The notes beneath the pieces are model-generated. The model saw only the letters and a list, made by a program, of their open reading frames with translations, did no database searches and was not told the DNA's origin. This document shows, piece by piece, positions 1-5,425 of a stretch of DNA of 5,572 nucleotides; positions within the stretch are counted from its first letter, which is position 1; each line of letters begins with the position of its first letter. The position numbers were made by a program, and so were the translations under genes. The stretch is from Flavobacteriales bacterium (GTDB lineage: Bacteria; Bacteroidota; Bacteroidia; Flavobacteriales; Flavobacteriaceae): positions 3,398-8,969 of the forward strand of contig PAGT01000054.1 in the NCBI GenBank assembly GCA_002705485.1, read 5' to 3'.

Positions 1-1961
1 AAGTAGAAATAAATATATATGTAGAAAAAGGTGATGAAAAATACGTACAGCATTCAATCAATTCATTGAAGAAGGCGATGCAATGGGACGAAGAAAAATA
101 CAATCTTGAATACGATTTATCATTATTTAATATTGTTGCAATTAGGCATTTTAATATGGGAGCGATGGAAAATAAAAGCCTAAATATATTCAACTCGAAA
201 TTAATACTTGCAAATACAGAGACGACTACTGATGAAGAGTTGGAGCGTATAGAAGGTGTAATCGCCCATGAGTACTTCCATAACTGGACGGGTAATAGAA
301 TTACTTGTAGAGATTGGTTTCAGTTATCTTTAAAAGAAGGTTTAACAGTATTTAGAGATCAAGAATTTACCGCAGATCTTCATAATCGTTCAATAAAAAG
401 ACTTGAGGATGTCAAATTCTTAAGAAAAACTCAATTTAGAGAGGATTCTAGCCCAACATCGCATCCAGTCAGACCAGAAACATATTTAGAGATAGACAAT
501 TTTTATACAACTACTATCTACGAAAAAGGAGCCGAAATTATAAGAATGCTTAAAATATTAGTTAAAGAAGAAAACTTCAATAATGGTTTTAGGAATTTTA
601 TTTCTACTTATGATGGTAAAGCAGCAACTATTGATCAATTTGTTGAAAAGGTTTTAGAGAACAATAAAGAACTAAATATTGAGAAATTTAAAATCTGGTA
701 TAAACAAAATGGAACCCCATTTCTTAAGTTTAAAAGAATATGGGATAGAGAAAAGCAAATCCTTACAATACAAGTCTCTCAAATTAATCCAAACAAAAAA
801 AATCATTACAACGATTTACCCCTAATAATTCCTATTAATATTGCAATATTTTTGAGTAGTTCCAAACAAATAAATAAAACACTTATCTTAAAAGAAAAGG
901 ACGAAAAATATATTTTAGGAAATATAATGACCAATTTTGACAGCCCAATAATTACTTATATTCGAAATTTCTCAGCACCTATTGAATGGGAAACAGATAC
1001 TACATTTGCTGAAAAATTATTAATATTAGAATTTGAAACTGATTATTTCACAATATATGACACGATAAATAGTGTATACAAAGAAATAATAAATAAAAGA
1101 ATAGATGAAAGACCAGATATCAATATTGAAAATGAATTAATAACAAAATTAAAATCAATAATTAGGAATAATAAGACTATAAATTTATCTCTTTTATCTG
1201 AAATACTTAGTATCCCAACATTTTCTGAAATAGAATCCGATATCAAAAAAATTGATCCATTAAAAATATACAAAACTATTGATGACTTAAATTATTTATT
1301 AGGTACTAAGTTAAAAGTAGAACTTTTAAATAAAATTAAAGAGATTGATGCCAACATCACCAAAGTATGGCCAGAAGGTAAGGATGAAAGAAAACTAACT
1401 GAAACAATATGGAAGTTACTTTTATATAGTAAAGATGAAGGAATTAAAAGTAAAATAGTTAGTTATATAGATAGTAATTCAATGACACTTTCAAAAGCTG
1501 CTTTGAATGCATTCACAAGGATTAATTGTCCAGAAAGAGAATTAATCTCAATTATGTTTTTTGAAAAATGGAAAAATAATCCAGTAGTCTTAGATAATTG
1601 GTTCTTTTTTAAAGCATCTATTGAGACAGATAATAATCAAGAAAATATTGATGAACTATTTAAAAACAAACATTTTGATATTAAATCACCCAATACTTTA
1701 AGGTCTGTATTAAATGCTTACGTAACGAGGAATTCATTATTTCACTCAATAGATGGATCAGGTTATAAATTTGTAGCAAATAAAATTATAGAATTTGACA
1801 AATCAAATCCAATTGTAATTTCACGTTTTTTAAAAATATTTAGTAACTATAGAAAATATGTAAATCCTTATAAAAAAAATATAGTTAAAGTCCTTAATTA
1901 TATAAAAAAAAATGAACTTTCTACAAATACAAGAGAAGTTATAGATGCAATTTTAAGTTAA
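1..1961 (+). CDS. pepN: Aminopeptidase N (M1 family), 5'-truncated by window edge
   Basis: This is a zinc metallopeptidase that removes N-terminal residues from peptides, normally in the cytoplasm, in peptide turnover. The frame is open from base 3, so the gene starts upstream of the window. By alignment from memory to E. coli PepN (870 aa), about 208 N-terminal residues are missing, which is the first beta domain. Visible in order: the substrate-anchoring GAMEN motif (159-173); the zinc site HEYFH (267-281) inside HEYFHNWTGNR; the third zinc ligand Glu (336-338) in LKEGLTVF, 18 residues after the motif; and the catalytic Tyr (519-521) in IYEKGAE. The beta-sandwich domain begins near base 710. 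The helical C-terminal domain begins near base 1010 and continues to the stop, with DGSGYKF matching the family near the end. No frameshift or premature stop is seen and all catalytic residues are present. A TTG at 66 is internal, not the start. The gene converges on the zinc-ribbon gene, with 8 bases between stops. Confidence 0.97.
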   Translation, partial: VEINIYVEKGDEKYVQHSINSLKKAMQWDEEKYNLEYDLSLFNIVAIRHFNMGAMENKSLNIFNSKLILANTETTTDEELERIEGVIAHEYFHNWTGNRITCRDWFQLSLKEGLTVFRDQEFTADLHNRSIKRLEDVKFLRKTQFREDSSPTSHPVRPETYLEIDNFYTTTIYEKGAEIIRMLKILVKEENFNNGFRNFISTYDGKAATIDQFVEKVLENNKELNIEKFKIWYKQNGTPFLKFKRIWDREKQILTIQVSQINPNKKNHYNDLPLIIPINIAIFLSSSKQINKTLILKEKDEKYILGNIMTNFDSPIITYIRNFSAPIEWETDTTFAEKLLILEFETDYFTIYDTINSVYKEIINKRIDERPDINIENELITKLKSIIRNNKTINLSLLSEILSIPTFSEIESDIKKIDPLKIYKTIDDLNYLLGTKLKVELLNKIKEIDANITKVWPEGKDERKLTETIWKLLLYSKDEGIKSKIVSYIDSNSMTLSKAALNAFTRINCPERELISIMFFEKWKNNPVVLDNWFFFKASIETDNNQENIDELFKNKHFDIKSPNTLRSVLNAYVTRNSLFHSIDGSGYKFVANKIIEFDKSNPIVISRFLKIFSNYRKYVNPYKKNIVKVLNYIKKNELSTNTREVIDAILS

Positions 1962-1969
1962 TTACTATT

Positions 1970-2203
1970 CTATTTGTATAAACTTATAAGTAGGATAATA
2001 ATAATAATAATAATAATAAAAAATAATGTTTTCTTAGAGATTAGAATTTTTAGATTATTTAAATTATCATTTTTGTTTTCTCTATCCCACTTTCTTTTAA
2101 CGTATTTATTAGTTACAAATTTGTTAGGTCTCCCACAATATAGACAAGTTGGAGCTGTAATTGATATCAAATTTTTACATTGAGGACATTTTTTTTGTTT
2201 CAT
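1970..2203 (-). CDS. Small zinc-ribbon protein with C-terminal poly-isoleucine membrane anchor
   Basis: A 77-residue protein of unknown function. Residues 6-23 contain two CxxC knuckles (CPQC and CLYC, then GRP) ten residues apart, the pattern of a short zinc ribbon. A charged linker follows (about residues 28-57, with KRKWDRENK). The last 20 residues are almost purely hydrophobic: LFF, eight consecutive Ile (63-70), then LLISLYK. I infer a tail-anchored inner-membrane protein with its zinc ribbon in the cytoplasm. The Ile run is written by a trinucleotide microsatellite at 1995-2018 (eight ATA units on the + strand, giving seven ATT and one ATC codons). The ATG at 2203 is the only Met. No Shine-Dalgarno is visible; upstream is a 10-base T run on the + strand (2206-2215). 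The Cys knuckles support this strand over the overlapping + strand frame. Zinc ribbons of this form are common and do not reveal a target, so no function is proposed. Confidence 0.85.
   Translation of the reverse strand: MKQKKCPQCKNLISITAPTCLYCGRPNKFVTNKYVKRKWDRENKNDNLNNLKILISKKTLFFIIIIIIIILLISLYK
1995..2019. repeat. (ATA)8 trinucleotide microsatellite inside coding sequence
   Basis: Eight perfect ATA units plus one further A lie within the membrane-anchor codons of the minus-strand zinc-ribbon gene. Because the unit is three bases, gain or loss of units would lengthen or shorten the isoleucine run without shifting frame. Confidence 0.9.
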
Positions 2204-2364
2204 AATTTTTTTTTTGCAAACTAATTATTTAAAAAAAATTTTTTTATAAATAAAACCACACATTAATAAGTATCTAAAAAAATAATTACAGATTACTTAT
2301 AAATATTTTTTGGTAAATAATTAAATTAAGTTTCAAAAGGATACCCTTTTAAAACTAATTAATA
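2204..2364. promoter_or_regulatory. Divergent spacer between zinc-ribbon gene and 63-aa membrane protein gene
   Basis: This 161-base spacer is almost entirely A and T and should hold promoters for both flanking genes, which point outward. A TATAAA at 2298-2303 is a possible -10 element for the rightward gene, but no good -35 stands upstream. For the leftward gene, TTTATAAA-like sequence near 2240-2252 is an equally weak candidate. A short inverted repeat (AAAAGG ... CCTTTT, loop ATAC) occupies 2335-2350, just before the rightward gene. No small RNA or further reading frame could be supported. That promoters lie here is inferred from gene orientation; the individual boxes are weak because AT-rich DNA makes such matches by chance. 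Confidence 0.45.
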
Positions 2365-2556
2365 ATGTGGAATATAATAAATTATTATTTTAATTATTAC
2401 ATGTTAGCAATTGCATTAGGCTTGGGTCCTCTGGAGACAATTACAATAGCAACATCAGCAACGGTTTTTATTGCCGCTTTTACATGGGTATCAATTAAAG
2501 GTGATTTAAGAGAACTTGCAAACGAACTTATTGATGATAAGAATCAGAAAGAATAA
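2365..2556 (+). CDS. Small single-span membrane protein, hypothetical
   Basis: A protein of 63 residues that I do not recognise. It has a hydrophobic stretch at about residues 13-45 (MLAIALGLGPLE, then ITIATSATVFIAAFTWVSI), best read as one membrane helix at about 26-45 preceded by a short hydrophobic loop. A charged, probably helical tail follows (KGDLRELANELIDDKNQKE). The start is uncertain. ATG at 2365 gives 63 residues with an odd N-terminus (MWNIINYYFNYY). ATG at 2401 gives 51 residues beginning MLAIALGLG, which looks more natural. Neither has a properly spaced Shine-Dalgarno; AAGGAT at 2337-2342 lies about 22 bases before the first. The mix of Gly, Pro, Glu, Thr and Ala codons in the middle differs from AT-rich noise and supports a real gene. 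It converges on the 65-residue gene with 21 bases between stops. Confidence 0.72.
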   Translation: MWNIINYYFNYYMLAIALGLGPLETITIATSATVFIAAFTWVSIKGDLRELANELIDDKNQKE

Positions 2557-2577
2557 AATTAATATATTTTTAAATAA

Positions 2578-2775
2578 TTATTTATGTAGCCTTGGATAAT
2601 CAATAATATGTCTTATTTCCTTAAGAGATGCTCCATAAATACTATTGCCATTTAAATTGACTCCTTTCCACTTTTCTTTTTGATTAAACTTCTTGTTAAT
2701 ACTTGAGTTTTTCATAAAAGAATGCTTATCCTCCCATGTCAATGTTATATCCCACCCTTTATAGTTTTCTATCAT
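2578..2775 (-). CDS. Small soluble hypothetical protein, 65 aa
   Basis: No function is recognised. The 65-residue product has no signal peptide, membrane span or Cys pairs and is rich in Lys, Asn and aromatic residues. Its ends resemble a widespread class of very short proteins that start with a YKGW/YKGY strand and finish with an 'S-IYGASLKEIRHIID' segment, a strand followed by a helix. Here these are residues 5-8 (YKGW) and about 45-60 (SIYGASLKEIRHIIDY). That resemblance is from pattern memory only, not an alignment. The ATG at 2775 is the first Met after the upstream stop and has no clear Shine-Dalgarno. A TAAAAT at 2798-2803 on this strand is a possible -10. The gene lies downstream of purT on the same strand (101 bases away), so it could also be reached by read-through. 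Confidence 0.6.
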   Translation of the reverse strand: MIENYKGWDITLTWEDKHSFMKNSSINKKFNQKEKWKGVNLNGNSIYGASLKEIRHIIDYPRLHK

Positions 2776-2876
2776 AAAAAAGCAATTATTTACTTAAATT
2801 TTACATACAAAGATCTAAAACAAAAACGAAGGAAATAAGTAGTTTTTTTATAATATTAATTTAATATTTCTATTAA
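2776..2876 (-). promoter_or_regulatory. Spacer between purT and 65-aa gene, possible promoter
   Basis: This 101-base spacer separates two genes on the same strand. TAAAAT (2798-2803, minus strand) matches five of six -10 consensus bases and lies 22 bases before the ATG at 2775; no convincing -35 was found. An AT-only inverted repeat (AATATTA/TAATATT, 2852-2868) follows the purT stop, but it is not followed by a U run in the purT direction, so it is not called a terminator. Confidence 0.3.
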
Positions 2877-4031
2877 TTAGGAAACAATTTTAATTTTAAG
2901 AGCTGACTTGTCAGCATTTTCTCGAGCAATATTTAGTTCTTCATCTGATGAAAGGACTACTCCCATTCTCCTTCCCTTTTTTGAAGTTGGTTTTCCAAAT
3001 ATAAGAACTTTAGTATTTTCTAATTCTAATGCCTCATTTATTCCAGTATATGAGGGATTGTTAGATTCTTTATCTGAAATTATTACTCTTGTTGCTGATG
3101 GCTTTAATAGTGAAATTCTTGGTATAGGTAGGTTTAGAAATGCCCTTAAGTGTAATTCAAATTCATTTAAGTTTTGACTAACTATGGTGACCATTCCAGT
3201 ATCATGAGGTCTAGGTGATAATTCTGAAAATATAACCTCTTCGCCTCTAACAAAAAACTCAACGCCATATAAACCGGGGCCATCTAAATTATTTAATATT
3301 TTAGTTGTTATTTGTCTAGCTTCATGAATTAAGGATTGATTCATGTCTAATGGCTGCCAGCTACATTGATAATCTCCATTGCATTGCTCATGACCTATTG
3401 GCTCACAAAACATATTCTCTCCACTTTCTTTTCTAACAGTTAAGAGAGTAAATTCATAATCAAAATTTATAAATTCCTCAAGAATTACACCAACAATTTT
3501 TCCTCTTGAATTATTTATGGCATCATTCCAAGCTACTAGAAGATCTTCTTTCCTTTTAACTAAACTTTGACCTTTACCAGATGAACTCATTAAAGGCTTT
3601 AGCAAAAGAGGGAAGTCAATTTCAGATGATTCCATTTCTAGCTCTTCAACATTAAAAACGTAACTGTATTTTGCAGTTTTTATCTTTAATTCTTTTGATG
3701 CAAGGTCTCTTATTTTATTTCTGTTCATTGTTACTTCAACGGTTCTAGCATTTGGGACGATATTAATTCCTTCTTCTTCCAAATCCTTTAAAGCTTCAAT
3801 TGAAAGTGCTTCAATTTCTGGAACAACGAAATCTGGATTAAGCTCTTTTATTGTTTTTGAAAGAATTTTTCTATTACTCATATTTATGACAATAGAATGA
3901 TCAGCCAATTGCATTGCAGGTGCATTTTCATACTTATCAATAGCTATTACTTCTAAGCCTAGTCTTTTAGCTTCAATAACTAATTCTTTTCCTAGCTCAC
4001 CACTACCAAGTAATAATATTTTCTTGCGCAT
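2877..4031 (-). CDS. purT: Formate-dependent phosphoribosylglycinamide formyltransferase (GAR transformylase 2)
   Basis: PurT makes formyl-GAR from GAR, formate and ATP, the third step of purine synthesis, without the folate cofactor used by PurN. The 384-residue protein is full length (E. coli about 392; the difference is mostly a shorter N-terminus). The N-terminal domain has GSGELGKE (9-16), APAM (37-40) and the GAR-contacting PEIEA (71-75). The ATP-grasp domain has KP (145-146), the nucleotide loop SSSGKGQS (149-156), GHEQCNGDYQCSWQP (213-227), the magnesium ligands E258 and E270, and SPRPHDTGM (272-280). The C-terminal lobe has FGKP (345-348) and the phosphate-binding GRRMG (353-357). 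All key residues expected from the E. coli enzyme are present. The start is ATG at 4031, with a GGGAAG-like Shine-Dalgarno about 10 bases upstream (near 4043-4048), one of the few in the window. The 80-aa membrane gene ends 35 bases upstream on the same strand, so the two may be cotranscribed. Confidence 0.97.
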   Translation of the reverse strand: MRKKILLLGSGELGKELVIEAKRLGLEVIAIDKYENAPAMQLADHSIVINMSNRKILSKTIKELNPDFVVPEIEALSIEALKDLEEEGINIVPNARTVEVTMNRNKIRDLASKELKIKTAKYSYVFNVEELEMESSEIDFPLLLKPLMSSSGKGQSLVKRKEDLLVAWNDAINNSRGKIVGVILEEFINFDYEFTLLTVRKESGENMFCEPIGHEQCNGDYQCSWQPLDMNQSLIHEARQITTKILNNLDGPGLYGVEFFVRGEEVIFSELSPRPHDTGMVTIVSQNLNEFELHLRAFLNLPIPRISLLKPSATRVIISDKESNNPSYTGINEALELENTKVLIFGKPTSKKGRRMGVVLSSDEELNIARENADKSALKIKIVS

Positions 4032-4066
4032 AAAATAAAAACTTCCCTTAAATGAATAAAGTTAGC

Positions 4067-4309
4067 TTATTTGTCATTATCAGATAGCTTGTCAGAAAGC
4101 TTATCTTTGATTTTAGTAGCTTTATGACTAGACAAAAATGATTTATTCCCAAACCAGTCTTTTTGTTTCATTTCTCTTGTAATTGAAGTTGAAATAGCAC
4201 CAAGAAGGAAAAAGCCAATCATTAACCATATAAATCGTTCAAGAGCGATTGTAGGCGAGAAACCTTGACCTGAATTAATAATTTCAGTAAGTGGGTCTAA
4301 AGGATCCAA
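4067..4309 (-). CDS. Small single-span membrane protein, hypothetical, TTG start
   Basis: An 80-residue protein I do not recognise. Its N-terminus is acidic (LDPLDPLTEIINSGQGF). One clear membrane helix follows at about residues 26-43 (FIWLMIGFFLLGAISTSI), then a positive stretch (TREMKQK) and a Lys/Asp-rich tail ending in a short repeat, KLSDKLSDNDK. The charge pattern predicts the N-terminus outside the cytoplasm and the tail inside. The helix 'ERFIWLMIGFF' slightly recalls high-light-inducible proteins, but the chlorophyll-binding ExxNGR pattern is absent, so that family is not supported. The start must be TTG at 4309: an in-frame stop lies at 4322-4324, there is no ATG or GTG between them, and the only internal Met before the tail is inside the helix. 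No Shine-Dalgarno is seen. It is the likely first gene of a unit with purT, but nothing in it suggests a purine role. Confidence 0.75.
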   Translation of the reverse strand: MDPLDPLTEIINSGQGFSPTIALERFIWLMIGFFLLGAISTSITREMKQKDWFGNKSFLSSHKATKIKDKLSDKLSDNDK

Positions 4310-4428
4310 GTTAGTTATTGATTATTATTATTTACTATATTAGCTGAGAAAAAACTTTTTACCAAAAATAACTAATAAAAAAAATAATAAATAAATAAGA
4401 CCCTAAATAACACAAATACATTTATCTA
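4310..4428. promoter_or_regulatory. Divergent promoter region between 80-aa gene/purT and gpx
   Basis: These 119 bases lie between two genes transcribed away from each other, so both promoters should be here. The best leftward -10 candidate is TATAGT on the minus strand (4334-4339), about 25 bases before the TTG start. The same AT block gives TATATT on the + strand (4336-4341), a possible but distant -10 for gpx. Neither has a good -35. No NtcA-type GTA-N8-TAC site or other clear operator was seen. Confidence 0.5.
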
Positions 4429-4941
4429 ATGTTATCTTCAAAAGATAAATTTAATAAACATATGGTAGTAGACGTCCAAAACACAACTGTTCTATCCGCA
4501 AACGGAGAAGCTAAATTGCTTGGAGAATACTCAGACAATGTAATTTTGGTAGTAAATGTAGCAAGTTATTGTGGCAATACTATTCAATATGAAGATCTTC
4601 AAAAGCTTCACAATAAATATTCAAAAAGAGGTTTGAGAATTCTAGCTTTCCCTTGTAATGATTTTGGTGATCAAGAGCCTGATTCTCTGACAGAGATAAA
4701 AAATTTCTGTTCCACAAAATATGGTGTTGAATTCGAAATCATGGGAAAAGTGCATGCTAAAGGTAATACTACAGAACCATTCACAACACTAAATAAAGTG
4801 GAACCAAAGGGTGATGTTGAATGGAATTTTGAAAAATTTCTAATTGGTAAAGATAGCAATGTGATCGCTAGATTTAAACCTGACATTCAACCATTAGATG
4901 CAAATTTAGTAGCAGCCATTGAAGTAGCTTTAGATTTTTGA
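4429..4941 (+). CDS. gpx: Glutathione peroxidase family protein (cysteine type, probably thioredoxin-dependent)
   Basis: A thiol peroxidase that reduces hydrogen peroxide and lipid or organic hydroperoxides, acting in the cytoplasm (no signal peptide). Residues 40-54 hold the active-site strand LVVNVASYCGNTIQY with the peroxidatic Cys48 (codon TGT at 4570-4572, so not selenocysteine). Then come FPCNDFGDQEP (74-84) with Gln82, FCSTKYGVEF (93-102) with Cys94, and WNFEKFLI (132-139) with Trp132 and Asn133. Cys48, Gln82, Trp132 and Asn133 form the family's catalytic tetrad. The 46-residue gap from Cys48 to Cys94 matches the resolving cysteine of thioredoxin-dependent members such as yeast Gpx3, so thioredoxin is the inferred reductant. 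The active-site loop reads CGNTIQY instead of the usual CGFTPQY. The start is uncertain: ATG at 4429 gives 170 residues, while ATG at 4462 gives 159 residues (MVVDVQNTTVL) and better matches typical family length. Neither has a Shine-Dalgarno. Confidence 0.95.
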   Translation: MLSSKDKFNKHMVVDVQNTTVLSANGEAKLLGEYSDNVILVVNVASYCGNTIQYEDLQKLHNKYSKRGLRILAFPCNDFGDQEPDSLTEIKNFCSTKYGVEFEIMGKVHAKGNTTEPFTTLNKVEPKGDVEWNFEKFLIGKDSNVIARFKPDIQPLDANLVAAIEVALDF

Positions 4942-5050
4942 TAAGAAAGTTTTTAAAAAATTTTATATTTTAACTTAGTAAGCTTAATGATTTTTGGTTA
5001 TTTATATTTAAAAAAAAGAATAATTTTTAATTATATTTCTTTATTTATGA
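4942..5050. other. Convergent spacer between gpx and Tat-like gene
   Basis: A 109-base AT-rich gap lies between two genes ending toward each other. It holds A and T runs (for example eight A around 5011-5018) and a TAAGCTTA palindrome near 4979-4986, but no GC-containing stem followed by a T run, so no intrinsic terminator is called on either strand. Confidence 0.5.
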
Positions 5051-5377
5051 TCACTTTTTAATTTTTTTTGGTCTAGTTTTTTTAATTGACTTTGATTCTT
5101 TTATTTCTTCTTTGACTTCTATTATCTCTGGCATCTCTGCCTTTGATTCTTTTACTTCTTCTTTAACTTCTATTATCTCTGGGTTCTCTACATTCAAGTC
5201 TATTTGTGAGATTCCATTTGATTTATCTTGAGAAAAATTATTATTATTACTAAGAAGAAACTTTAATAAACGTTGAAATAAAACCCAGCCTTTTTCAATT
5301 CTTTTTGGGCCTAAAATTATAAGTATAATTAACGATATTATAAAAATTTCTGGAGAATTTAAACCTAAAAAATTCAT
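5051..5377 (-). CDS. TatA/TatB-family (Mtt/Hcf106) membrane protein with duplicated tail
   Basis: Members of this family form the twin-arginine translocase, which moves folded proteins across the plasma or thylakoid membrane. The 108-residue product has the family layout: a very short N-terminus (MNFLGLNSPE), one membrane helix (about residues 10-22), the hinge LGPKR (22-26), and an amphipathic helix (about 27-43, IEKGWVLFQRLLKFLLS). A charged cytoplasmic tail follows. A Glu at the start of the helix (E10) and LGP rather than FGP at the hinge make it look more like TatB than TatA, but the usual KxLP proline after the hinge is missing (KRIEK), so the subtype is left open. The tail contains two nearly identical 14-residue blocks, PEIIEVKEEVKESK and PEIIEVKEEIKESK (starting at residues 66 and 83), then a basic end (KKTRPKKIKK). 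ATG at 5377 has no Shine-Dalgarno. The right-edge gene ends 48 bases upstream on the same strand, suggesting cotranscription. Being a divergent Tat paralogue is an alternative. Confidence 0.82.
   Translation of the reverse strand: MNFLGLNSPEIFIISLIILIILGPKRIEKGWVLFQRLLKFLLSNNNNFSQDKSNGISQIDLNVENPEIIEVKEEVKESKAEMPEIIEVKEEIKESKSIKKTRPKKIKK
5091..5182. repeat. 51-bp-period tandem duplication within Tat-like gene
   Basis: The copies lie at 5091-5131 and 5142-5182, 51 bases (17 codons) apart. They match at 39 of 41 positions. One difference changes Ile to Val and the other is silent. The period is a multiple of three, so the reading frame is kept. Confidence 0.92.
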
Positions 5378-5425
5378 GAATTTTAAATATTCTAAATATA
5401 CTTTAGTACATCATAAAAGTTAAGG

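Noticed and set aside
66..68. TTG at 66 as the pepN start codon
   Set aside because: The frame is open to the left edge and the 21 codons before it (for example VEIN, YVEKG) align with the E. coli PepN region; the TTG encodes an internal Leu.
1043..1273. Minus-strand reading frame inside pepN (76 codons)
   Set aside because: It lies antisense to a well-conserved enzyme and its Ile/Phe/Ser-rich product is what AT-rich antisense DNA gives.
1974..2183. Plus-strand reading frame opposite the zinc-ribbon gene
   Set aside because: The minus strand carries two ordered CxxC knuckles and a proper anchor; the plus-strand product is a poly-Ile/Phe shadow starting within the microsatellite flank.
2852..2868. 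AATATTA/TAATATT inverted repeat after purT as a terminator
   Set aside because: The stem is pure A/T and in the purT direction it is followed by A residues, not a U run; such repeats are expected by chance here.
2908..3177. Plus-strand reading frame inside purT
   Set aside because: It is antisense to the conserved C-terminal lobe of PurT, with Ser/Phe-rich shadow composition.
4067..4309. High-light-inducible (Hlip) chlorophyll-binding protein
   Set aside because: The helix has an E...MIGF look but lacks the ExxNGRxAM pattern needed for chlorophyll binding.
4570..4572. Selenocysteine at the Gpx active site
   Set aside because: The codon is TGT, an ordinary cysteine, and no TGA is in frame.
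4671..4886. Minus-strand reading frame inside gpx
   Set aside because: It is antisense to the conserved Gpx core, with no independent motif.
5005..5035. A-run and AT hairpin after the Tat-like gene as a terminator
   Set aside because: No GC base pairs in any stem; indistinguishable from background AT sequence.
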